From NCBI RefSeq assembly GCF_028561335.1, contig NZ_JAQQTG010000049.1, positions 1 to 64,000 of the forward strand: a stretch of DNA of 64,000 nucleotides. The letters run 5' to 3'. The DNA comes from Aequorivita todarodis. Lineage in GTDB: Bacteria > Bacteroidota > Bacteroidia > Flavobacteriales > Flavobacteriaceae. Both the position numbers and the translations under genes were made by a program. The notes under the pieces were generated by a model. It had not been told where the DNA came from and did not search any database. It was given only the letters and a program-made list of their open reading frames with translations. Every line of letters starts with the position of its first letter. Position 1 is the first letter of the stretch. Below, piece after piece: positions 33,304 through 42,413 of this stretch.

Positions 33304-35100
33304 CTATTTCCCCGAAAAATCAATCAATTTTCTTCGGTATGCAGTTAGCAATTTCGATTTTGAAACGAAACCGTAATATTCCCCATTATTGATTACCGGA
33401 AGGTTCCACGCACCGGTGTCCTGAAATTTCTTCATAACATCGGTCATCTTGTCCTGGTTCAGGTTAATGATTCCCGGCGGACTGTGCATGAGCTCTGTGG
33501 CTTTTACTTCTTCATATAAATTTTGATCGAACATTACGGGCCGCAGATCGTCCAAAAGAATGATTCCTTCCAAGGCATTTGTTTTTTTGTTCAATACGGG
33601 AAACAGGTTTCTTTTCGATTTTATTACCGCCTCGTGAACGATTTCGCCTAAATTCATCTGCGGATGGACAGCTATAAAATCGCGTTCAATTACCGAGGTT
33701 ATGTCCATCAAAGTGAGTACCGCGTGATCTTTGTTGTGCGTAATAAGGTCGCCTTTTCGGCCCAATTCCATCGTATAGACCGAATGGGGTATAAAATATT
33801 TGGTTAGCGAATAGGAGATGGCCGCGGTGACCATCAAAGGTATAAAAAGCTCGTACCCGCCCGTTACTTCCGCGATAAGGAAAATTGCGGTCAACGGGGC
33901 GTGAAGCACACCGGCCATCAAGCCCGTCATTCCAACCAGGGTGAAATTACTCTCTGAAACCGGGTTGTTGAGCAACCCGATATTGTTCAAAATTTTAGCA
34001 AAACAGTTCCCCATAATACTTCCCATAAAAAGGGTTGGGGCAAAAATACCGCCCACGCCGCCCGCGCCAAAAGTGAGGGCACTGGCTATAATTTTAAAGA
34101 CCACCAAGCCCGCAAGTAGCAGAATGACAACCCAGATACTGGATAGGTCTAAATTGAAAAAGTTGTTTTCCAAAGCGGCGTTGGGATTGCCCTGCACCAA
34201 ATTGTTGATTACGTCGAAACCTTCGCCGTAAAGGGGAGGAATGAAATAGACGATGACGCCAAGGCCAATTCCGCCAATCAACAGGCGTTTAATGGGACTG
34301 CCAATTTTTTCAAAGAAATCCTGAATATAGGAATACATCTTTGTGTAATAAATGGAAACCATAGACGCTACCAATCCCAATAAAATAAAGAAAGGAATGT
34401 CGTTGATCTCAAATTTATCCGTGATTTTGAAGGGAAGTAAAACGTCTGTTCCCAAAAAGAAATAGGAAGTGGTAATTGCAGAAATAGACGCCAACAACAA
34501 AGGTACCATTGAAGCCAAAGTGAGGTCGAGACTGAAAACCTCTACCGCAAAAACAATGGCGGCTATGGGCGCCTTGAAAATTGCTGACATGGCACCGGCG
34601 CCGGCACAGCCGATCAACAAAGTTCGGGTAGCTTGGTTCATATGTAAAAGCCGCGACAGATTGGAACTTATTGCGGCCCCCGTCGCAACCGTTGGACCTT
34701 CAAGCCCCACAGAACCTCCAAAACCAACAGTAATTGGTGCGGTTATCAAACTGCCGAATATTTGAAAAGGCCGCATAAAACCTTTACGTTTTGAAATTGC
34801 GTAAAGTGTCGAGGGAATTCCGTGGCTAACTTTATGGCGAATTAAGTAACGCATCGCCAAAAATGCCAAAGTAAGACCGATAAGCGGAAAAATGAAATAG
34901 AAGGCCGTCTGGTATTCTGCAATAAGTTTGCCTTCTAAAAGATGCTGGATTAAGTGGGTGAAGTTTTTTAGAATTACTGCGCCCATCCCTGCCAGAAGAC
35001 CAACCAATATGCTCAGAAACAGCACAAATTGTCTGTGGGAGATATGCTTTATCCTCCAAATGAGGAAGCGGGTCAGTATATTTCTTTTTTGTGTTGGCAT
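33304..35100 (-). CDS. CLC family chloride channel/transporter with CBS pair
   Basis: 598 aa from the ATG at 35100; a start at 35127 would lie inside the aspS terminator. Ion-pathway motifs are intact: GGSVGLEGPT (external gating glutamate kept), FKAPIAAIVFAVEVFS (internal proton glutamate kept, pointing to a Cl-/H+ exchanger rather than a channel) and GAGGVGGIFAPTLFMG. Two CBS domains occupy roughly 455-590 and may sense nucleotides. It acts in the cytoplasmic membrane; similar proteins aid acid or osmotic tolerance. Confidence 0.92.
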   Translation of the reverse strand: MPTQKRNILTRFLIWRIKHISHRQFVLFLSILVGLLAGMGAVILKNFTHLIQHLLEGKLIAEYQTAFYFIFPLIGLTLAFLAMRYLIRHKVSHGIPSTLYAISKRKGFMRPFQIFGSLITAPITVGFGGSVGLEGPTVATGAAISSNLSRLLHMNQATRTLLIGCAGAGAMSAIFKAPIAAIVFAVEVFSLDLTLASMVPLLLASISAITTSYFFLGTDVLLPFKITDKFEINDIPFFILLGLVASMVSIYYTKMYSYIQDFFEKIGSPIKRLLIGGIGLGVIVYFIPPLYGEGFDVINNLVQGNPNAALENNFFNLDLSSIWVVILLLAGLVVFKIIASALTFGAGGVGGIFAPTLFMGSIMGNCFAKILNNIGLLNNPVSESNFTLVGMTGLMAGVLHAPLTAIFLIAEVTGGYELFIPLMVTAAISYSLTKYFIPHSVYTMELGRKGDLITHNKDHAVLTLMDITSVIERDFIAVHPQMNLGEIVHEAVIKSKRNLFPVLNKKTNALEGIILLDDLRPVMFDQNLYEEVKATELMHSPPGIINLNQDKMTDVMKKFQDTGAWNLPVINNGEYYGFVSKSKLLTAYRRKLIDFSGK

Positions 35101-35112
35101 CTTTAAAACTAT

Positions 35113-35142
35113 CAAAAAATCCCGCAAATGCAGGATTTTTTT
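35113..35142 (-). terminator. Terminator of aspS
   Basis: ATCCTGC/GCGGGAT stem (35119-35125 with 35130-35136 on plus coordinates) with an ATTT loop and a T run on the minus strand, placed between the aspS stop codon and the CLC start. Confidence 0.8.
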
Positions 35143-35143
35143 C

Positions 35144-36907
35144 TTAAGATTTTAGCGTAACCTTTAAATGAAGCTCCTCCAACTGTTTTTGGTCAATTGG
35201 CGCAGGCGCATCAATCATCACGTCGCGGCCGGCGTTGTTTTTTGGGAAAGCAATAAAGTCGCGGATGGTTTCCTGCCCGCCCAAAATGGCAACCAATCTA
35301 TCCAAACCGAAGGCAATTCCGCCGTGCGGTGGTGCCCCGTATTGAAAAGCATCCATCAAAAAGCCGAACTGTGCCTTTGCTTCTTCGGGTGTGAAGCCCA
35401 AATAATCGAACATCAACGCCTGCGTTTTTTTATCGTGGATACGGATGGAACCGCCGCCGATTTCGTTTCCGTTTAAAACCAAATCGTAGGCATTGGCCTT
35501 TACCTCGCCAGGGTTTGTGGCCAAAAGTTCCAACTGTCCCGGTTTTGGGGAAGTGAAGGGGTGGTGCATGGCGTGGTAACGCTCCGTTTCCTCGTCCCAT
35601 TCCAATAGCGGGAAATCCACAACCCAAAGCGGGGCGAATTCGTCATTCTTTCTTAAACCAAGTTGTTCTGCCAAATGCATGCGCAGTGCGCTTAACTGGG
35701 TTCGCGTTTTATATTTGTCTCCGGCCATTATAAGCATTAAGTCGCCAGGTTTCGCATTACATTTTTCGGCCCAGATTTTTAAAGTTTCCTCATCAAAAAA
35801 TTTATCAATGGAAGATTTCAAAGTGCCATCGACATTGTATTTTACCCAAATTAAACCTGTAGCTCCAATTTGGGGTCGCTTTACGAAATCTACCAAGGCA
35901 TCAATCTGCTTTCGTGAATATTCCGCACAGCCTTCCACATTTATTGCCACAACCAATTCAGCTTTATCAAATATTGGAAAACCTTTGGGCTCAAAAGTTC
36001 CCCCTTCGGGGGTTAGGGGGCAAAACTCCATCCCAAAACGAATATCCGGTTTGTCGTTTCCGTACTTCGCCATCGCTTCATCATAGGTCATTCTTGGGAA
36101 TTCGGAAATTTCTACGCCGTTTATTTCTTTTAAAAGATGTTTCGTCAGCCCTTCAAAAGCCTTCAAAATATCTTCCTGTTCCACGAAAGCCATTTCGCAG
36201 TCTATTTGTGTGAATTCCGGCTGGCGGTCTGCACGCAGATCCTCATCGCGAAAGCATTTTACTATTTGGAAATATTTATCCAGACCGCCAACCATCAGCA
36301 ATTGCTTAAAAGTTTGGGGTGACTGTGGAAGCGCATAAAACTGCCCTTCGTTCATTCGGGAAGGCACGACGAAATCGCGCGCGCCTTCGGGGGTTGACTT
36401 AATTAAATACGGGGTTTCTACTTCCACAAAACCTTCGTTTGATAAATAATTGCGAACGGCAATTGCTACTTTATGACGGAAGATAAGATTCTCACGCACA
36501 GGTTTTCTGCGGATGTCGAGGTAGCGATATTTCATACGCAAATCCTCGCCGCCGTCGGTTTCGTCTTCAATAGTGAAGGGCGGAGTAAGGGATTCATTCA
36601 GAATGGTCAGTTCAGAAACCAAAATTTCCACATCGCCGGTTTGCATGTTTGGGTTTTTGGACTCGCGCTCTATTACGGTTCCTTTCACCTGTATTACGAA
36701 CTCACGGCCCAGTTTTGTGGCTTTTTCCATTACTTCCTTGGGAGTTCTTTCCTCGTCAAAAATAAGTTGGGTAATGCCGTAGCGGTCGCGAAGGTCCACC
36801 CAGACCATAAAGCCCTTGTCGCGGGTTTTTTGTACCCAGCCCGCGAGGGTTACTTCCTTGTTTATATCTGCCGCCCGAAGCTGGCCGTTGTTGTGCGTTC
36901 TGTACAT
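35144..36907 (-). CDS. aspS: Aspartate--tRNA ligase
   Basis: 587 aa, bacterial type: OB-fold anticodon domain (1-110, [26 protein letters not shown]), class II core with motif 2 [19 protein letters not shown] (about 218-236), an inserted GAD domain (about 290-420) and motif 3 [13 protein letters not shown] near 540. It charges tRNA-Asp. Residues [11 protein letters not shown] in the GAD region (after PDIRFGME) do not look like the family: they are the translation of a dispersed palindromic repeat (35997-36021) inserted in frame. The enzyme must tolerate this surface insertion because no other aspS is seen. Confidence 0.95.
   Translation of the reverse strand: MYRTHNNGQLRAADINKEVTLAGWVQKTRDKGFMVWVDLRDRYGITQLIFDEERTPKEVMEKATKLGREFVIQVKGTVIERESKNPNMQTGDVEILVSELTILNESLTPPFTIEDETDGGEDLRMKYRYLDIRRKPVRENLIFRHKVAIAVRNYLSNEGFVEVETPYLIKSTPEGARDFVVPSRMNEGQFYALPQSPQTFKQLLMVGGLDKYFQIVKCFRDEDLRADRQPEFTQIDCEMAFVEQEDILKAFEGLTKHLLKEINGVEISEFPRMTYDEAMAKYGNDKPDIRFGMEFCPLTPEGGTFEPKGFPIFDKAELVVAINVEGCAEYSRKQIDALVDFVKRPQIGATGLIWVKYNVDGTLKSSIDKFFDEETLKIWAEKCNAKPGDLMLIMAGDKYKTRTQLSALRMHLAEQLGLRKNDEFAPLWVVDFPLLEWDEETERYHAMHHPFTSPKPGQLELLATNPGEVKANAYDLVLNGNEIGGGSIRIHDKKTQALMFDYLGFTPEEAKAQFGFLMDAFQYGAPPHGGIAFGLDRLVAILGGQETIRDFIAFPKNNAGRDVMIDAPAPIDQKQLEELHLKVTLKS
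35997..36021. repeat. Dispersed palindromic repeat inserted in the aspS reading frame
   Basis: These 25 nt match the intergenic copy at 61603-61627 in 23 of 25 positions when read on the minus strand (core CCCCCTAACCCCC, then GAAGGGGG). They contain a self-complementary CCCCC/GGGGG pair and encode CPLTPEGG in AspRS. Confidence 0.7.
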
Positions 36908-36912
36908 ACTAT

Positions 36913-36932
36913 TTCCCGCGAAGGCAGGAATC
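36913..36932. repeat. Palindrome in the aspS leader (CCCGCGAAGGCAGG type)
   Basis: TTCCCGCGAAGGCAGGAATC forms a 7-bp stem with a CTTC loop (minus strand), 6 nt before the aspS ATG. I recall this sequence type as a common dispersed repeat of Flavobacteriaceae; only this copy was seen here. Its hairpin would lie in the ribosome landing zone. Confidence 0.45.
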
Positions 36933-36964
36933 TTTTGAATTAAACCTATATTTTATTGAGACGG

Positions 36965-36972
36965 CAAATTTA
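36965..36972 (-). promoter_or_regulatory. -7 promoter element (TAAATTTG) of aspS
   Basis: TAAATTTG on the minus strand fits TAnnTTTG, 57 nt before the ATG; the leader so defined contains the palindrome at 36913-36932. Confidence 0.55.
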
Positions 36973-37055
36973 ATAAGTAATTAATGAATAGTTGTGGTTT
37001 TAAAGGTATTATTATTGGGGCGGGTCTATTCACCACGAATTTCCGAATGTTTATA

Positions 37056-37094
37056 AAAGAAAAGACCTGCAAGATGTTGAAAACCTTGCAGGTC
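37056..37094 (-). terminator. Terminator of the RND efflux operon
   Basis: GACCTGCAAG and CTTGCAGGTC (37064-37073, 37085-37094) form a perfect 10-bp stem; TTTTCTTTT follows on the minus strand. It is 29 nt past the stop of the pump gene. Confidence 0.88.
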
Positions 37095-37123
37095 AGTTAA
37101 ACTCATACGAATATTCTTATAAA

Positions 37124-40100
37124 TTATGCAATTCGGCCATTATTCATAGCTTGTTTCGCCTTCAGCTTTTTAATCTCTTTCATCCGGCGTCTTTTTCTGA
37201 ATTTAATTTTGGCGCGATTTACCAAATAGAACATTACCGGAACCACAATTAAGGTCAAGAAAGTGGCGAAGATCAATCCGAAGATTACCGTCCACGCCAG
37301 CGGGCCCCAGAAAATCACGTTGTCACCGCCAATGTAAATGTTTGGGTTGTAATCCGTGAACAGCCCAAAGAAATCTATGTTAAACCCAATGGCCAACGGA
37401 ATTAGGCCTAAAACAGTTGTGATGGCAGTCAACAAAACAGGACGCAAACGCGACTTTCCACCCGCAACTATCAACTCAAAATACTGGCGTTTGGTGAGCA
37501 TTTGGTCTTCATCCATTTGCAGATCGTACATTTTTCTGTCAATGAGAATCTGAGTGTAGTCTATCAATACGATGGCGTTGTTGACCACGATTCCCGCAAG
37601 GGAAATGATACCCATCATCGTCATAATAATCACGAAATCCATTTGGAAAACCACCAGCCCGAGGAATACCCCAGCCAAACTTAGCACCACCGAAGTTAAA
37701 ATAATCATCGGTTTGGAAAGCGAGTTGAACTGCGCCACCAAAATCAGCAAGATTCCACCCAAAGCATAGAACAGCGCCAACAAAAGGAAGCCCATGTTGT
37801 CTGCCTGTTCTTCCTGTTCGCCCGTAAAAGCAAGGGTTATGTCTTTTGGCAGATCGTAATTCTGAAGCTCGGTTTTTAGGTCGTTTACAATTTCGGTGGC
37901 GTTGTAGCCCCCAATCACGTTGGAGTAAACGGTAATGGTCCGTTTCAGATCTTTCCTTTTAATAGAACTGAAGGAAGCGGTATTTTTCTTCGTAACCATT
38001 GCGGAAATAGGCACTTGCACAATTTTTCCTTGATTGTTCCTAAAGGTAATTGGCTGGTTGAAAAGCGCGCTTTCATCATAACGTGATTTTTCGGAAAGGC
38101 GGACGTTTATTTCGTAATCGTCATCACCTTCTTTATAGGTGGAAGCTTCTTCCCCAAAAATGGCACGGCGCAGGGTTTGCCCAATCTGTCCGGTGGAAAT
38201 GCCCAATTGCCCCGCTTTTTCACGGTCCACGGTTACGTCCATTTCGGGTTTACTTTTGTTGACGTCTATCTTCAGTTCCTCGATACCGCTGATGCCCAAA
38301 CCTTCAATATAGGAACGCAGATTTTCGGCTTGGCGAAGCATTTCCTCATAATCCTCACCAATCAATTCAATGTTTATTGGGTAACCCACGGGCGGGCCGG
38401 CAGCATCCTTTTCAACAATAATGGAAGCGCCCGGAAAGCCTTTTACGGCATCGCGCACTTCTTCAAGAACGGTGCTACTTTTCACGCCACGGCGCAGTTG
38501 GAAATCGCGCATGGAAAGGGTAATCTTTCCTTTTTGCGGCATTTCGTTGCTTTGGCCGCCGTCAGTCTGCGGGTTTCCGGCACCTTGGCCCACCTGCGAA
38601 ATGGCAGATTCTACCATATAGTTGTAGCCGTTGTCATCATATTTCGCAATGGCGTCAAACACACGTTTTTCAACCTGTTTTGTAAGCTCGTTGGTCTTTT
38701 CAATATCGGTTCCCTGCGGATATTCAATGTAGGTAATAATCTGGTTGGGCTCATTTTCGGGGAAGAAAAGCACTTTTGGCTGTGCAATTCCCACTAAAAT
38801 GAAAGAGAAAATTAAAAGTGCAATCGTTCCGAAGAAGAATACGTAGGCTTTTCTTCCGCGCAAGGCGTATTTCAGAATCCGTTCATAGAAATTTTCCAGC
38901 TTTTTAAGCGATTTGTACTGAAAATAATCCACGGCACCGGCCAAGATATATTTATAAACCCAAAGCATAATTGCAGTGAGGATTGCCAAGTTTCCAAAAC
39001 CTCGGAAAGCGGCCACGTCCATTGCAAACCCTGCAACCAAAAGCAGCAACCCAACGCCCAAAAGGATCAAACTCCAACGGATCAGTTTCTTTTTTGCCAA
39101 CGGCTCTTCTTCGGTTTTCATAAATTCTGAAGTAAGCATGGAATTTATAATCAACGCCACAAATAGGGAGGATGAAAGCACCACGGAAAGTGTGATGGGG
39201 AAGTAAATCATAAATTTACCAATGGTTCCCGGCCACAGCCCAAGTGGGAAAAACGCCGCTAAGGTGGTTGCGGTTGAAGCGATAATGGGCCAGGCAATCT
39301 CGCCCATACCTTGTTTGGCGGCTTTTCGCGGCGGCATGCCCTCGCTCATTAAGGTATATACGTTCTCCACCACCACAATCCCGTTGTCCACCAGCATCCC
39401 AAGACCCATCACGAGCCCAAAAAGCACCATGGTGTTCAGCGTGAAACCCAATGCCGAAAGGATAAATAGCGACATGAGCATAGAAAGCGGAATGGCGAAA
39501 CCAACGAAGAGCGCGTTTCTGAAACCGAGGAAAAACATCAAGACCAGTACAACCAAAATTACCCCGAAGATGATGTTGTTTACCAAGTCGTTCACCTGGT
39601 TTTCGGTCTTTATGGATTGGTCGTTCGTGAGACTGATGTGCAGACTTTTTGGAAGATAACTTTCCTGTTCTTCGGCAACAATTTTTTTGATCTGCTCTAC
39701 GGCCTCGATCATGTTTTTTCCGGCGCGTTTTTTCACGTCCAGCATCACCACTGGGTCGCCATATTCACGCGCATAGGTTGTAGGGTCTTTTTCCTGGAAC
39801 TTTATATCGGCAATGTCTTTTAGGAAAATGATGCCGTCATCTTTTTTAACCACAACGTTTTCCAACTCTTTCGGGTCTTCAATTTCACCCGTAATCCGGA
39901 TGTTTTTTTGAACGCCGTTGGTAATAATGTTTCCGCCGGAAATCGTATTGTTTTCCCCTTTTACCGCGTTGATGATATTGTCAAAACTAACCTGCGAGGC
40001 GGTCATTTTATAGATGTCAACCGCAATTTCAACTTCTTTTTCCTCGGCCCCGCGAATGGTGGCTTCCTTTATCTGGGGAAGCAATTCAATTTTATCTTGG

Positions 40101-40621
40101 AGGTATTCGGCATAGTCCTTCAACTGCTGTACGGGGTAATCGCCCGTAAGGTTGATGTTGAGGATGGGCATTTCTTCGGAAAAATTCAGGTCGAAAACAT
40201 TCGGCTCTACCTTGGCGCCATTGGTAAGCGTGGGCCAAGTGGTTTCTGCCTTTACCTGGTCCACCTTATCTTTTACGGATTGTTTTGCTACGGGTATTTC
40301 AACATTTTCCTCAAATTCAACAATAATAATGGAGTAATCCTGAAGGGTAGTTGAAGTGATTTCCTTTACGCCGGCAACGTCCTTAAATTCCTCTTCGAGT
40401 GGTTCTGTGATGAATTTCTCAACATCCTCGGCAGAGTTTCCGGGGTTTACGGAGCTCACGTAAATTTTGGTCTCGATAATCTCTGGGAAAGCCTCGCGCG
40501 GCATACTGTAATATGAGTAAGCACCCAAAAACAGGATGATGGCCATAATTACATAGACCGTCATTTTATTGTCAATGGCCCAAGACGAAATACTAAATTC
40601 TTTATACGGGTTTTTGCTCAT
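37124..40621 (-). CDS. RND family efflux pump, inner membrane subunit
   Basis: 1165 aa, AcrB/CzcA/MexB-like. The first helix is near 20-38 and the first periplasmic porter domain follows. Central helices carry VFGLVMGLGMLVDNGIVVVENV (about 400-421), where the two neighbouring acidic and Asn residues form the proton relay region, and the second half has GIISLAGIVVNNAIVLIDYT near 1015-1035. A rather long loop with two extra hydrophobic stretches (about 505-560) lies between helices 6 and 7. The substrate cannot be read from sequence. It is last in the order tetR-tolC-hlyD-RND, 15 nt after the adaptor gene. Confidence 0.95.
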   Translation of the reverse strand: MSKNPYKEFSISSWAIDNKMTVYVIMAIILFLGAYSYYSMPREAFPEIIETKIYVSSVNPGNSAEDVEKFITEPLEEEFKDVAGVKEITSTTLQDYSIIIVEFEENVEIPVAKQSVKDKVDQVKAETTWPTLTNGAKVEPNVFDLNFSEEMPILNINLTGDYPVQQLKDYAEYLQDKIELLPQIKEATIRGAEEKEVEIAVDIYKMTASQVSFDNIINAVKGENNTISGGNIITNGVQKNIRITGEIEDPKELENVVVKKDDGIIFLKDIADIKFQEKDPTTYAREYGDPVVMLDVKKRAGKNMIEAVEQIKKIVAEEQESYLPKSLHISLTNDQSIKTENQVNDLVNNIIFGVILVVLVLMFFLGFRNALFVGFAIPLSMLMSLFILSALGFTLNTMVLFGLVMGLGMLVDNGIVVVENVYTLMSEGMPPRKAAKQGMGEIAWPIIASTATTLAAFFPLGLWPGTIGKFMIYFPITLSVVLSSSLFVALIINSMLTSEFMKTEEEPLAKKKLIRWSLILLGVGLLLLVAGFAMDVAAFRGFGNLAILTAIMLWVYKYILAGAVDYFQYKSLKKLENFYERILKYALRGRKAYVFFFGTIALLIFSFILVGIAQPKVLFFPENEPNQIITYIEYPQGTDIEKTNELTKQVEKRVFDAIAKYDDNGYNYMVESAISQVGQGAGNPQTDGGQSNEMPQKGKITLSMRDFQLRRGVKSSTVLEEVRDAVKGFPGASIIVEKDAAGPPVGYPINIELIGEDYEEMLRQAENLRSYIEGLGISGIEELKIDVNKSKPEMDVTVDREKAGQLGISTGQIGQTLRRAIFGEEASTYKEGDDDYEINVRLSEKSRYDESALFNQPITFRNNQGKIVQVPISAMVTKKNTASFSSIKRKDLKRTITVYSNVIGGYNATEIVNDLKTELQNYDLPKDITLAFTGEQEEQADNMGFLLLALFYALGGILLILVAQFNSLSKPMIILTSVVLSLAGVFLGLVVFQMDFVIIMTMMGIISLAGIVVNNAIVLIDYTQILIDRKMYDLQMDEDQMLTKRQYFELIVAGGKSRLRPVLLTAITTVLGLIPLAIGFNIDFFGLFTDYNPNIYIGGDNVIFWGPLAWTVIFGLIFATFLTLIVVPVMFYLVNRAKIKFRKRRRMKEIKKLKAKQAMNNGRIA

Positions 40622-40636
40622 GGTGCAAAGGTTTTC

Positions 40637-41797
40637 TTAGTTTTTGATGGTTACTTTCTGTCCGTCACGAAGGGTTTTTGCGCCTTCCTTAATTATGGTA
40701 TCGCCTTTTTTGAGGCCAGATTTTACCTCGGTGTGGTTTTGGTAGGAAAGCCCGGTTTCAAGCAGCACGCGTTTGGCAATCCCAACGGAATCGTTTACGG
40801 GGTGGTAGATATAGGCAATCGTTTCGCCGGCGGCATTTTCCTGCAATACATTTTCAGGAACGGTAATGGCTCCTTCCGCGCTGTAATCGTTCACTTTTAC
40901 GGTGGCGATAAGGTTTGGTTTTACCAGTCCATCTTTATTGGGAATTTCAACCTGAATGTCAAAACTTCTGTTGTTCGGGTTGATGTAGTTGCTCACTTGG
41001 CGAACCTTTCCGGTGAATTCTTCATTGATGGAAGCTAATTTCACCTTTACCTGTGTACCCTTGGTAATGTTTTTAAGATAGGTTTCAGGAATGGAGGCCT
41101 TTACGTACATATTGCTCAAATTCACCAAACGGATGATTGGGGTTTGTCCGGGAACCACCACTTGGCCTGGGTCTGAAATAATCTCATCCACAACGCCGCT
41201 AAAGGGTGCGGTGATAACGGTTTTGGCCAATTGGGCGCGCAATTGATTGGTAACGTTTTTAGCAGATTCATAATTGGTCTTGGCCTGTAAATATTGTATT
41301 TCGGAACCAATTTTTTGTTCCCACAACCTTTGCTGACGCTCAAAAGTGGTCTGCGCCAAAGCCATTTGGGCTTCTTGTTGCGCTACCTGGCTGGAAAGGC
41401 CGCCATCGTCTATTTTTGCAAGGCGCTGCCCTTTGGAAACGCGTTGCCCTTCCTTCACATACACATTGGTAAGTACACCGGAATATTCCGCATTTAAAAC
41501 TACGTTTTGGTCTGTTTCCACATTGCCCTGCACTTCAACATAATGTTTAAAAAGGGTGTCTTTAATAACCTCAGCGGTAATTAAAGCTGGTCTTTCTTTC
41601 TTTTCGTTTTCGTCTATGTAGGCGTTCAGTTTATCTATTTCGGCCTTAAGTTCGCGCTGTTGTTTGTTCAGTTCGGCACGCTTGGCTTTTACCGCCGCCA
41701 TGTCCTTCGAATCAATAACCGCATCAACAGATTTGTTGTCACCTCCGCAGGAAGCGAGCGTGATGATTGTTATTAGTAGTAGAAATGATTTTTTCAT
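40637..41797 (-). CDS. RND efflux periplasmic adaptor subunit (lipoprotein)
   Basis: 386 aa. Lipobox LASC at about 14-17 anchors it. A short coiled coil (about 30-65, KAKRAELNKQQRELKAEIDKL region) precedes the split lipoyl/barrel-sandwich domain (GVLTNVYVKEGQRVSKGQRLAKID and TVITAPFSGVVDEIISDPGQVV), the beta-barrel and the membrane-proximal domain. It bridges the pump and the TolC-like channel. The start is set by the signal peptide. Upstream lies the four-helix element rather than the tolC gene directly, so the operon is interrupted but not broken by strand. Confidence 0.93.
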   Translation of the reverse strand: MKKSFLLLITIITLASCGGDNKSVDAVIDSKDMAAVKAKRAELNKQQRELKAEIDKLNAYIDENEKKERPALITAEVIKDTLFKHYVEVQGNVETDQNVVLNAEYSGVLTNVYVKEGQRVSKGQRLAKIDDGGLSSQVAQQEAQMALAQTTFERQQRLWEQKIGSEIQYLQAKTNYESAKNVTNQLRAQLAKTVITAPFSGVVDEIISDPGQVVVPGQTPIIRLVNLSNMYVKASIPETYLKNITKGTQVKVKLASINEEFTGKVRQVSNYINPNNRSFDIQVEIPNKDGLVKPNLIATVKVNDYSAEGAITVPENVLQENAAGETIAYIYHPVNDSVGIAKRVLLETGLSYQNHTEVKSGLKKGDTIIKEGAKTLRDGQKVTIKN

Positions 41798-41829
41798 TGT
41801 TGATTTATTTTTAGAAAGTCGATTAGTTG

Positions 41830-42411
41830 AAAGTTTATAAGTTTAAGTGTTTATGAGTTTAAATGTTTAAAAGTTATTGTGTGAAAAAGTTTATTGCTTT
41901 GATTTATACTATGAATTTGAATCTTTTTTGTGCAATTTCATAAACTCTTGATCTTTTAAACTTCTTTATTCTTGATTTGGGTTTTATATAGTCCGTTTAA
42001 CATTGCGGCTATTTCTGAAATATTTTCCCGAATCTCGCTATATAATTCGTCAGACAGAAGTTCCAAATCATTTGCAAGAATGGATTGATTCAAAAGTTCT
42101 AAGGCAGAACTATGGGCTATTTCAGTAAATCGAGCTTTATCCTTAAAAGAATGTCTTCCAGTTCCTTCAGCTATATTAGAGGAAATAGAAATTGCAGCGC
42201 GTCTCATTTGACTTGTTATACCAAATTTTTCTTCCGAAGGAAAATCTTTGGTGCTTTTGTAAATTTTTATGGAAAGCTGCCGTGCTTTCTGCCAAACATT
42301 TAATTTTTCAAACGAAAATATTCTCATAATTTTTGTTTTAATGTATAAATTTTTACAGTCTAATTTCTTTGGGTAAGCACTGTTCAATAAACTTTTAAAC
42401 TCATAAACTTT
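41830..42411 (-). mobile_element. Candidate single-gene mobile cassette (four-helix-bundle protein) with inverted-repeat ends
   Basis: The segment between hlyD and tolC begins with AAGTTTATAAGTTTAAG and GTTTATGAGTTTAAATG (41830-41864) and ends, read inwards on the other strand, with GTTTATGAGTTTAAAAG (42411-42385). The two ends are imperfect inverted repeats of about 24 nt. Between them is one gene for a four-helix-bundle protein. No transposase is present. The right end begins 3 nt past the tolC stop codon. A truncated copy is at 32102-32227 and a solo end at 4528-4547. Confidence 0.5.
41956..42327 (-). CDS. Four-helix-bundle protein (23S rRNA IVS/S23-like family)
   Basis: 123 aa from the ATG at 42327 (MRIFSFEKLNVWQKARQLSIKIY); an upstream in-frame ATG at 42387 lies in the element end and is rejected. 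Family hallmarks are the opening F-E-K-L-x-V-W-Q-K-A, PSEEKFGITSQMRRAAISISSNIAEG (about 30-55) and four amphipathic helices. Relatives are encoded in intervening sequences of 23S rRNA genes, and others are accessory proteins of diversity-generating retroelements; neither setting is present here. It probably forms a basic, nucleic-acid-binding pentamer or bundle. Role unknown; likely the cargo or partner of a small mobile unit. Confidence 0.88.
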   Translation of the reverse strand: MRIFSFEKLNVWQKARQLSIKIYKSTKDFPSEEKFGITSQMRRAAISISSNIAEGTGRHSFKDKARFTEIAHSSALELLNQSILANDLELLSDELYSEIRENISEIAAMLNGLYKTQIKNKEV

Positions 42412-42413
42412 TT

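Noticed and set aside
41956-42327. Reading the four-helix gene as part of a diversity-generating retroelement or an rRNA intervening sequence
   Set aside because: No reverse transcriptase, template/variable repeat or rRNA gene lies in the window.
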